Part shown: piece after piece, positions 1 through 5,158 of the stretch
How positions within the stretch are numbered: position 1 is the first letter of the stretch
Layout: every line of letters begins with the position of its first letter
Assembly (NCBI GenBank): GCA_937864255.1
Contig: CALMIT010000864.1
Location: forward strand, 1 to 5,158
Direction: 5' to 3'
Source: an uncultured Saprospiraceae bacterium
Lineage (GTDB): Bacteria > Bacteroidota > Bacteroidia > Chitinophagales > Saprospiraceae
Length of the DNA: 5,158 nucleotides
Program-made: the position numbers and the translations under genes
The notes under the pieces: model-generated
Told to the model about the DNA's origin: nothing
The model's database searches: none
Seen by the model: only the letters and a program-made list of their open reading frames with translations

Positions 1-296
1 AGGTTTTTATACGCGAAGAATTGCTGGATTATATCGCCGCTATCGTACACAACAGCCGCAACAACGGCGACTTGTTTTTGGGTGCTTCGCCCCGCGCTTC
101 GCTCGCCATTTTAAAGGCTTCGAAGGCGATGGCTGCCATGCGCGGCCGCGATTTTGTAACGCCCGACGACATACAGGAAGTGGCTTTCCCGGTACTGAAT
201 CACCGCGTCATTCTGACGCCGGAGCGCGAAATGGAAGGTTACGAAACCGCCGAAGTAATTAACGATATGGTGCGCAAAGTGGAAGTGCCGAGATGA
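1..296 (+). CDS. MoxR-family AAA+ ATPase, C-terminal part (5' end outside window)
   Basis: This is the last 97 or so codons of a MoxR-type AAA+ ATPase. The frame is open from base 3 to the TGA at 294-296, so the gene enters from the left edge. The TTG at base 21 is an internal Leu codon, not a start. Visible are the helical lid, the sensor-2 region with GASPRA followed by a helix rich in Ala and Lys, and the MRGRDFVTPDDI segment. Near the end are NHRVILTPE and a charged tail. All are typical of MoxR C-termini. Family members are cytoplasmic ATPases of about 320-330 aa thought to act as chaperones, often beside DUF58 and von Willebrand-type proteins (Bat operon in Bacteroidota). Those partners are not downstream here; a secreted protein follows after 31 bases. 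The Walker motifs lie outside the window. Family assignment is firm; the exact role is unknown. Confidence 0.9.
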   Translation, partial: VFIREELLDYIAAIVHNSRNNGDLFLGASPRASLAILKASKAMAAMRGRDFVTPDDIQEVAFPVLNHRVILTPEREMEGYETAEVINDMVRKVEVPR

Positions 297-327
297 TGCC
301 ATTTTTCAAAATAAATTATAATCTAAA

Positions 328-1314
328 ATGAGAAACATGAAATTCAAAGTCAGATTTTTAAAACCCTTTGTAACTGTTTTTTTAATAGCATTTTTTGCCG
401 CGCAGTCTTTTGCGCAATTCGCCATTTCGAATGCCGAAGAAATAGCAAAAATCAAAAACGGCACTACTTACATTGTCATGAAAGACCCGGCCTCGCCCGC
501 AGCGCAGCCCTACATTGATATTTACAAAAAATACTGGACCTTTTCCAAAATCGAGTTTATCAAATACAGCGAGATAGAAAAATACCTTTCACCGGAAAAC
601 TCCTTTTTCACTATCGGCAGCTACGCGACCACCGTTCAATACATCAATATTAAAAATGGCGTGTCGCGCGACGGAATCAGTTATACAAACACCCACCTGT
701 ACCTCGCGCTTTGGTCTTGCGACAAGAAATTTTTCAAATCGAAAAAAAAGGAGTTAACCAACAAGCACCAAAATGAAATAGCCAGAATTGAGCTTTTCAC
801 CGATTTTGAAACGCTTAATCAGCCTGAAAAAATTTACGACTCTGACTACGACGGCGGTGGACACATTCGCAATTGGAGTCCCGGTATTTTGAAAAATTAT
901 ATCCAACAACTGATGGTGCTTTTAAAAAACGGGAAGGAAAATAGTCTGTATAAAAGAACCATAGAACCTGCAAAATTGAAAGCGCTAAAAAAACAGATAT
1001 TGTACGTGCCGGATTATACGCTGATAAAATTCAGTCCATTTAATGGCGATGAATCGAAAAAGCTAGAGGAAAAAGAAATTTTTGAGGATTACAAATATGC
1101 CTACTCGATTATCTCCATGCAGGATCTGAATGATAAAATTCTAAATGCGACCGAGCCGTTTTATTACCTGATTTACGTAAAAAGCAGCACAGATAAGTAT
1201 CTTACGGTGATGAACGCCGCTACCGGCGAAGTGATTTATACGGTGTATTCGGCGATGTCGTACAATATCAAATCGAATGATCTGGAAGATTTGTCTGACA
1301 AAATCGAAAAATAA
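328..1314 (+). CDS. Secreted protein of unknown function
   Basis: I do not recognise a named family. The N-terminus is a clear Sec signal peptide: basic residues 2-12 (RNMKFKVRFLK), hydrophobic core about 14-25 (FVTVFLIAFFAA), and likely signal peptidase I cleavage after SFA at residue 29. There is no lipobox cysteine there, so a periplasmic or exported soluble protein is likely. No further membrane segment is seen. The mature part is rich in Lys, Tyr, Phe and Ile. Residues about 45-100 and 222-285 share a pattern (strand, Lys/Tyr-rich helix, a strand, a SEIEKYL- or QDLNDKI-like helix, then an aromatic strand), suggesting two copies of one fold. The end has an NAATGEVIYT strand pair. ATG 328 gives the longest signal peptide; ATG 337 (MKFKVRF) is equally plausible. 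No Shine-Dalgarno is visible, as is usual in Bacteroidota. The gene follows moxR by 31 bases and may share its transcript. Nothing indicates a substrate or partner. Confidence 0.85.
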   Translation: MRNMKFKVRFLKPFVTVFLIAFFAAQSFAQFAISNAEEIAKIKNGTTYIVMKDPASPAAQPYIDIYKKYWTFSKIEFIKYSEIEKYLSPENSFFTIGSYATTVQYINIKNGVSRDGISYTNTHLYLALWSCDKKFFKSKKKELTNKHQNEIARIELFTDFETLNQPEKIYDSDYDGGGHIRNWSPGILKNYIQQLMVLLKNGKENSLYKRTIEPAKLKALKKQILYVPDYTLIKFSPFNGDESKKLEEKEIFEDYKYAYSIISMQDLNDKILNATEPFYYLIYVKSSTDKYLTVMNAATGEVIYTVYSAMSYNIKSNDLEDLSDKIEK

Positions 1315-1319
1315 AATCC

Positions 1320-1344
1320 TCCGGCCGCTTCAAAAAAAGCCGGA
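1320..1344 (+). terminator. Weak hairpin between secreted-protein gene and recG
   Basis: TCCGGC (1320-1325) is complementary to GCCGGA (1339-1344), with a 13-base loop ending in seven A, followed by TTTGT. An alternative inner pairing is GCTT (1327-1330) with AAGC (1337-1340). It starts five bases after the stop codon, which suits a terminator. The stem is short and the T run is only three, so it would be inefficient at best and recG may still be read through. Confidence 0.3.
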
Positions 1345-1355
1345 TTTGTAGCTAC

Positions 1356-3467
1356 ATGCTTGCATCCAAACTCGACAGCCCGATCGAATACTTGAAAGGC
1401 GTTGGACCCGCCAAAGGTGATTTGTTGCGCAAGGAATTGAGCATTTTTACCTTTCGCGACCTGCTTTTTCATTTTCCTTTTCGCTACGTGGACAAGACCA
1501 AATTCCACCAGATACGCGGACTTTCCGTGGATAGCGGCGAGGTACAGTTGCGCGGTATTTTGCGCCAGCTCAGCATGGTGGGCGAGGGCAGGAAAAAGCG
1601 CCTTGTCGGCAAATTGCGCGACGCCACGGGCGTGATGGAGCTGGTGTGGTTTCAGGGTATTCACTACCTCGAGCGCAGCCTCGAAGTTGGCAAAGAGTAC
1701 ATCGCTTTTGGCAAGGTCAGCGATTTCAACGGGTCGCTGAATATTCCGCACCCCGAAATGGAAGCGGTGACGGAAGAAAATGTTGAAGAAGCCGCCACTT
1801 TTTCGCCCGTGTACCCGAGTACGGAAAAACTCAATAGCCGCGGACTCGACAGCAAAGGCCGCCGCAAATTGGTGCGCGCGCTTTTGGATCAACTCGCGTC
1901 CGCCGACGTGCCCGAAAACCTGCCCGATTATTTGAATCAAAAACTTCGCCTGCCCGACCATTTTACCGCGCTCCAGCATATTCATTTTCCGCGCACGCAG
2001 GCCGAACTGGACGCTGCCGTTAAACGACTAAAATTTGAGGAACTTTTCTTTTTGCAATTGCGCTTGCTGCGCATCAAACGCCGTCGCCGCGATGAAGTGA
2101 GAGGTTTTGTTTTTGAAAAAGTGGGTGACTATTTCAACCGTTTTTTTAAAGAAAAACTGCCCTTTGAACTCACCGGCGCACAAAAGCGCGTGATAAAAGA
2201 AATACGTCAGGATATGGGCGTCGGCGTGCAGATGAACAGGTTGCTGCAAGGCGACGTGGGCAGCGGCAAAACCATCGTGGCACTGCTCTGTATGCTCATC
2301 GCGCTCGACAACGGTTTTCAATCCTGCCTCGTAGCGCCCACGGAAATTCTCGCCCAGCAGCATTTTCTTTCCATCGGCGAAATGTTGAAAGATATGGACG
2401 TGGAAGTCGCCTTCCTGAGCGGCACGGTAAAAGGCAAAGCCCGGAAAGCAATTCTCGAAAAACTGGAGGCGGGCGAAATTCACATTTTGATCGGCACCCA
2501 CGCGGTTTTTGAAGACGCCGTGGTTTTTAAAAATTTGGGTTTTTCCATCACCGACGAACAGCACCGCTTCGGCGTCGAGCAGCGCGCCGCGCTTTGGAAA
2601 AAAAGTCAGCCGCATCCGCCGCACGTGCTGGTCATGTCTGCCACGCCGATACCGCGCACTTTGGCTATGACACTTTACGGCGATTTGGACGTGTCGGTCA
2701 TTGACGAACTGCCGCCCGGCCGCAAAGAAATCGTCACCTCGCACCGCACCGAAAGTCACCGCCTGCGCGTGATTGGTTTTATGAAAGAGCAGATAAAAGA
2801 GGGGCGGCAGGTGTACGTGGTGTATCCGCTCATCGAAGAATCAGAGGCGCTGGACCTGGCAAATCTGATGGCGGGCTACGAGGCGATCAGCCGCGATTTT
2901 CCTGCGCCGGAATATCAGGTCAGCATCGTACACGGCAAAATGAAAGCAGCCGATAAAGACTTTGAAATGGCGCGTTTTGTAAAAAATCAAACCCAGATCA
3001 TGGTCGCCACCACCGTCATTGAAGTCGGCGTGAACGTGCCCAACGCCTCTGTGATGGTGATAGAAAATGCCGAGCGATTCGGCTTGTCGCAATTGCACCA
3101 GTTGCGCGGCAGGGTGGGGCGCGGGGCGGATCAGAGTTACTGCATCCTGATGAGCGGCTACAAACTCAGCGACGAAGCCCGCGAGCGCATCCGCACCATG
3201 TGCAGCACCAACAACGGTTTTGATATCGCCGAAGCCGACCTGCGCCTGCGCGGCCCCGGCAATATCGAAGGCACGCAGCAAAGCGGCATACTCAATTTTC
3301 GCATCGCCGACCTCGCCCGCGACGGGCAAATCCTCCAAACTGCCCGCACCCTCGCCGGACAAATCCTCGACGACGACCCGCTGCTCGAAAAATCAATCAA
3401 TCAGCCCCTGCGGCAATTTTTAAAAACGGATGGGAAAAAGTTGAGGGGTTGGAGTAGGATTAGTTAA
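1356..3467 (+). CDS. recG: ATP-dependent DNA helicase RecG
   Basis: RecG is a monomeric superfamily 2 DNA translocase that reverses stalled replication forks and processes Holliday junctions, R-loops and D-loops. The product is 703 aa, full length for the family (E. coli RecG is 693). Order: N-terminal wedge with SPIEYLKGVGPAKGDLL (8-24) and OB-fold about 53-136; Q-like motif LTGAQ (272-276); Walker A GDVGSGKT (299-306); motif Ib region APTEILAQQH (327-336); motif II DEQH (400-403); motif III SATPIPRT (428-435); motif V about 551-562; motif VI QLRGRVGRG (582-590). The C-terminal TRG region is at 610-644 (AEADLRLRGPG, then GTQQSG where E. coli has GTRQTG). All catalytic residues are present. 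ATG 1356 is chosen because the conserved wedge sequence starts within ten codons of it. GC is markedly higher than in the genes to its right, and the gene looks like resident chromosome. Long open frames on the opposite strand are shadows of this GC-rich gene. Confidence 0.98.
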   Translation: MLASKLDSPIEYLKGVGPAKGDLLRKELSIFTFRDLLFHFPFRYVDKTKFHQIRGLSVDSGEVQLRGILRQLSMVGEGRKKRLVGKLRDATGVMELVWFQGIHYLERSLEVGKEYIAFGKVSDFNGSLNIPHPEMEAVTEENVEEAATFSPVYPSTEKLNSRGLDSKGRRKLVRALLDQLASADVPENLPDYLNQKLRLPDHFTALQHIHFPRTQAELDAAVKRLKFEELFFLQLRLLRIKRRRRDEVRGFVFEKVGDYFNRFFKEKLPFELTGAQKRVIKEIRQDMGVGVQMNRLLQGDVGSGKTIVALLCMLIALDNGFQSCLVAPTEILAQQHFLSIGEMLKDMDVEVAFLSGTVKGKARKAILEKLEAGEIHILIGTHAVFEDAVVFKNLGFSITDEQHRFGVEQRAALWKKSQPHPPHVLVMSATPIPRTLAMTLYGDLDVSVIDELPPGRKEIVTSHRTESHRLRVIGFMKEQIKEGRQVYVVYPLIEESEALDLANLMAGYEAISRDFPAPEYQVSIVHGKMKAADKDFEMARFVKNQTQIMVATTVIEVGVNVPNASVMVIENAERFGLSQLHQLRGRVGRGADQSYCILMSGYKLSDEARERIRTMCSTNNGFDIAEADLRLRGPGNIEGTQQSGILNFRIADLARDGQILQTARTLAGQILDDDPLLEKSINQPLRQFLKTDGKKLRGWSRIS

Positions 3468-3470
3468 GTG

Positions 3471-3506
3471 TTTGACTTCTAATAGTTCCGTGTCAAAAAT
3501 ATTTTT
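3471..3506 (+). terminator. Possible weak recG terminator
   Basis: TTTGAC (3471-3476) pairs with GTCAAA (3492-3497) across a 15-base loop. A five-T run (3502-3506) follows after ATATA-like bases. It begins three bases after the recG stop. The stem has six pairs with only two G-C, so termination would be weak. It overlaps the proposed promoter of the next gene, and the two readings compete for the same bases. Confidence 0.25.
3495..3506. repeat. 12-base perfect A/T palindrome overlapping the promoter region
   Basis: AAAAATATTTTT is its own reverse complement and lies four bases upstream of the TAACTTTG box, between the expected -33 and -7 positions. That is a natural place for an operator, or for an A/T-rich curved or easily melted upstream element. 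Being pure A/T in an A/T-rich spacer, it may be chance. Confidence 0.3.
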
Positions 3507-3510
3507 AGGC

Positions 3511-3518
3511 TAACTTTG
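3511..3518 (+). promoter_or_regulatory. Bacteroidota -7 promoter box upstream of the small gene
   Basis: TAACTTTG matches the TAnnTTTG -7 consensus of the Bacteroidota primary sigma factor exactly. Transcription would start around 3523-3527, leaving a leader of roughly 12-16 bases before the ATG at 3539. The -33 TTTG element is not well placed: the only TTTG, at 3471, is too far away, and the bases at the expected distance (about 3486-3491) match poorly. This is the only exact TAnnTTTG I found in the intergenic regions. It would drive the small gene and the NACHT gene together. Confidence 0.5.
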
Positions 3519-3538
3519 TTTTCAATAAAAATGATTTT

Positions 3539-3730
3539 ATGGAAACAGTATTGGTTCAGCTTACCCACCATAAAGCAATGAAATTGCTGCTCGAATTGGA
3601 AGAACTTCAGGTGATTCGACTTTTAAAAAAAGATACTGCCGGTTCGGAAAAACTTTCTGAAAAATATGCTGGAAAATTGCCGAAAGAGGCGGGAGAGAAA
3701 TTGCAGCGATTAATCGAAAAAGGCAGATAA
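3539..3730 (+). CDS. Small antitoxin-like protein of unknown function
   Basis: This is a 63-aa protein with no recognised catalytic motif. It starts with a predicted strand (TVLVQL, 3-8), then a Leu-rich helix (KAMKLLLELEELQ, 12-24), a strand (VIRLL, 25-29), a polar linker, a KYAGKLP motif (42-48) and a charged helix (KEAGEKLQRLIEKGR, 49-63). This order resembles small proteins common in Bacteroidota that often lie next to type II toxin genes and are presumed antitoxins; that link is from memory and not firm. Those proteins usually end with a longer tail containing Asn/Glu-Trp after the last helix, which this one lacks. No toxin gene is adjacent: the next gene, 36 bases on, encodes a NACHT NTPase. 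ATG 3539 is preceded by the A-rich AATAAAAATGATTTT, which suits Bacteroidota initiation; the ATG at 3531 is in another frame. GC of a sampled line is about 42%, between recG and the NACHT gene. Confidence 0.75.
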   Translation: METVLVQLTHHKAMKLLLELEELQVIRLLKKDTAGSEKLSEKYAGKLPKEAGEKLQRLIEKGR

Positions 3731-3766
3731 AATAAAGCAATTAAAAGAAACTATTATATAAACCAC

Positions 3767-5119
3767 ATGGAACCAAAATTAGAAATCACAAACCTTTTAA
3801 AGCCATTTTTGGATGCAATCAAATTATTTGATGATGAGAGAAAACATTTACTCGATATCGGAATTGGCGACTATTTAGAAAGCCAAATTGAAAAATACTA
3901 CTATACAAACACCTTTATCCATAGAAGTGAAAAGGTCAAATTTTATGATATTTATTATCCTTTAAAAGCGGTTTATAAAGACCTAAAAACTGACTTTAAA
4001 GATCTTAATAATCTTTTTAGTACTTACAAATACATTACTTTAATTGGTTCAGCGGGTTCGGGAAAGACCACTTTAATGAAGTATATCTTCCTACAAACTA
4101 TTCAAACTTCCCAGAAAATTCCTCTTTTGATTGAGTTAAGACACTTTAATGATTTTAAGGGAGATTTTGAAGAGTTAATTTCAGAAAAAGTATTAAAAAC
4201 AAGGATAAAACCAAGTTCGAGTACTTTCAAAAGGACTTTGGAAAAGGGTTCTTTTCTTTTTTTGTTTGACGGTTATGATGAAATCGTATCAGATAAAAAA
4301 CTCGAAATCAACAGGCAAATTGAATTATTCGTTGATTCCTATCCTATGAATAATTTTTTAATTACAACTAGACCTGGAAGTGGGATTGAAAGTTTTTCTC
4401 GGTTTTTTGATTTTAAGGTTTGCAGTTTGGAGGATGAAGAAGTTGAAGGATTTATCTCAAAAATTGTTGAAGAAATTGAAAGGAGGGATAGGATAATTGC
4501 AGTTACGAAGGATGTTGAGAACCGGAATTATATGGAGTATTTGAGAAATCCTTTATTACTTTCAATGTTTATTTTGGCATTTGAAAGTCATCCCGAAATA
4601 CCAGCCAAAAAAAGCTCCTTTTATCAGAATGTTTTTGACACTTTGTATTCGAAACATGATGGGATTACCAAGCATAGTTTTCCAAGAGAAAGATTGACAA
4701 AATTGCAAAAAGAGGATTTTGAGCAAATTTTAAATACCTTTTCTTTTTTGTCTTTGATGGCAGGGAAAATATCGTTCACTCATGAATATTTATTCGAGAG
4801 TTTTCGAAAAATAAAAGAAGGGATCGAGTTAAGATTTCGTCCGGAAGATTTAATTGTTGATTTTCATACCTCAATTTCTATTTTGATCCTTGATGGGTTC
4901 ATCTACGCTTTTCCTCATCGCTCACTTCAAGAATATTTTGCCGCACAGTTTATAAGTAAATTGCCATCCGAAAAGAAAGAACGAGCATATAGAAAAGTGA
5001 ATGAGTTTTTTCACCGATTAAGTTTAGATTCTGGTAAGCATTTTTTTAAATTATGTGAGGAATTGGATAAAAAGTTTTTCATACAGTTTTTTCTTTTACC
5101 TAATCTAGAGTGTGTCTGA
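3767..5119 (+). CDS. NACHT-domain STAND NTPase (bacterial NLR-like), C-terminus apparently truncated
   Basis: The product is 450 aa. Residues 1-88 are a helical, Tyr-rich region with FYDIYYPLKAVYKDL (59-73), a linker style seen before NACHT modules; no nuclease, TIR, protease or membrane effector is seen. The NACHT core has Walker A GSAGSGKTT (94-102), Walker B FLFLFDGYDE (163-172) with the acidic DGYDE typical of NACHT, sensor FLITTRPG (197-204), NPLLLSMF (261-268) and a winged-helix part ending in HRSLQEYFAAQF (384-395). All nucleotide-binding residues are intact. NACHT STAND proteins are ATP-dependent molecular switches that oligomerise when a C-terminal sensor binds a ligand; several bacterial ones defend against phage. 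Here the sensor is missing: after FFLLPNL (441-447) the frame enters foreign-looking sequence and stops three codons later. GC is about 32-35%, well below recG, suggesting transfer. It follows the 63-aa gene by 36 bases, with no promoter box seen between, so an operon is likely. ATG 3767 is the only reasonable start. Confidence 0.9.
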   Translation: MEPKLEITNLLKPFLDAIKLFDDERKHLLDIGIGDYLESQIEKYYYTNTFIHRSEKVKFYDIYYPLKAVYKDLKTDFKDLNNLFSTYKYITLIGSAGSGKTTLMKYIFLQTIQTSQKIPLLIELRHFNDFKGDFEELISEKVLKTRIKPSSSTFKRTLEKGSFLFLFDGYDEIVSDKKLEINRQIELFVDSYPMNNFLITTRPGSGIESFSRFFDFKVCSLEDEEVEGFISKIVEEIERRDRIIAVTKDVENRNYMEYLRNPLLLSMFILAFESHPEIPAKKSSFYQNVFDTLYSKHDGITKHSFPRERLTKLQKEDFEQILNTFSFLSLMAGKISFTHEYLFESFRKIKEGIELRFRPEDLIVDFHTSISILILDGFIYAFPHRSLQEYFAAQFISKLPSEKKERAYRKVNEFFHRLSLDSGKHFFKLCEELDKKFFIQFFLLPNLECV

Positions 5120-5158
5120 AAAATGCCTTCTAAGTAAAATGCGAGCGAAAGCGAGTTG
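5109..5158. mobile_element. Possible insertion-sequence end interrupting the NACHT gene
   Basis: Just after CTAG (5105-5108) the sequence becomes AGTGTGTCTGAAAAATGCC, which looks like the terminal inverted repeat of a transposon. The reading frame stops inside it at 5117-5119. It continues with ATGC at 5122-5127 and again near 5139, and a GCGA-repeat stretch, GCGAGCGAAAGCGAG (5141-5155). CTAG would fit the YTAR target duplication of IS5-group elements; the exact boundary (CTA or CTAG) is uncertain. No transposase is visible because the window ends here. The alternative is that this is simply the native 3' end and downstream spacer of the NACHT gene. Confidence 0.4.

Noticed and set aside
111..302. 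63-aa minus-strand frame opposite moxR
   Set aside because: It overlaps the conserved MoxR lid codons and has no supporting features.
297..327. Promoter for the secreted-protein gene in the 31-base gap
   Set aside because: The gap is A/T-rich with TATAAT-like bases but contains no TAnnTTTG box, so a separate promoter cannot be supported.
1236..1985. 249-aa open frame on the minus strand
   Set aside because: It lies opposite the start of recG and the end of the secreted-protein gene, and its Ala/His/Phe-rich translation resembles no family. RecG on the + strand is certain.
2028..2759. 243-aa open frame on the minus strand inside recG
   Set aside because: It is a shadow of the recG helicase core in GC-rich codons, with a low-complexity His/Phe/Ala-rich translation.
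2841..3362. 173-aa and 80-aa minus-strand frames and a 67-aa plus-strand frame in the 3' part of recG
   Set aside because: All overlap the conserved motif VI and TRG region of recG and have no start context or family resemblance.
3731..3766. Separate promoter for the NACHT gene
   Set aside because: The 36-base gap holds TATTATATAA but no TAnnTTTG or TTTG element, so co-transcription with the small gene is simpler.
5141..5155. GCGA repeats (GCGAGCGAAAGCGAG) as a possible CRISPR or tandem array
   Set aside because: Only about three imperfect four-base units are present, with no spacers, and the window ends there. It is better read as part of the possible element end.

Overview
The window looks like chromosome of a Bacteroidota bacterium. 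Three things suggest this. Start codons follow A-rich stretches with no clear Shine-Dalgarno sequence. A TAnnTTTG promoter box (TAACTTTG) sits upstream of the fourth gene. The protein families also fit: a MoxR ATPase, a secreted protein with a signal peptide ending SFA|Q, and a RecG that starts directly with the wedge-domain sequence. I cannot place it below phylum. All five genes lie on the + strand.

Left part (1-3467): apparent core chromosome. It holds the C-terminal end of a MoxR-family AAA+ ATPase cut by the window edge. A secreted 328-residue protein of unknown function follows, with a possible internal duplication. Next is a complete recG (703 aa) with all helicase motifs and the C-terminal TRG region. 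Gaps are short (31 and 41 bases). Only weak hairpins lie between the genes, so read-through from moxR to recG is possible.

Right part (3468-5158): an apparent accessory module. Base composition falls from about 50-60% GC in sampled recG lines to about 32-35% GC in the NACHT gene. A TAACTTTG box, with a 12-base A/T palindrome just upstream, precedes a 63-aa protein that resembles small antitoxin-like proteins of Bacteroidota. Thirty-six bases later comes a NACHT-type STAND NTPase with Walker A, Walker B, the TTRPG sensor and an HRSLQEYFAA signature. Such stand-alone bacterial NACHT proteins are relatives of NLR immune receptors, and several are anti-phage proteins. The two genes look like one transcription unit and a candidate defence module.

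The NACHT gene appears broken. Its last recognisable codons end at a CTAG site, after which sequence resembling the terminal repeat of an insertion sequence supplies three more codons and a TGA. The C-terminal sensor part is missing, and the window ends 39 bases after the stop. This could be an inactivated defence gene, or an assembly edge at a repeated element.
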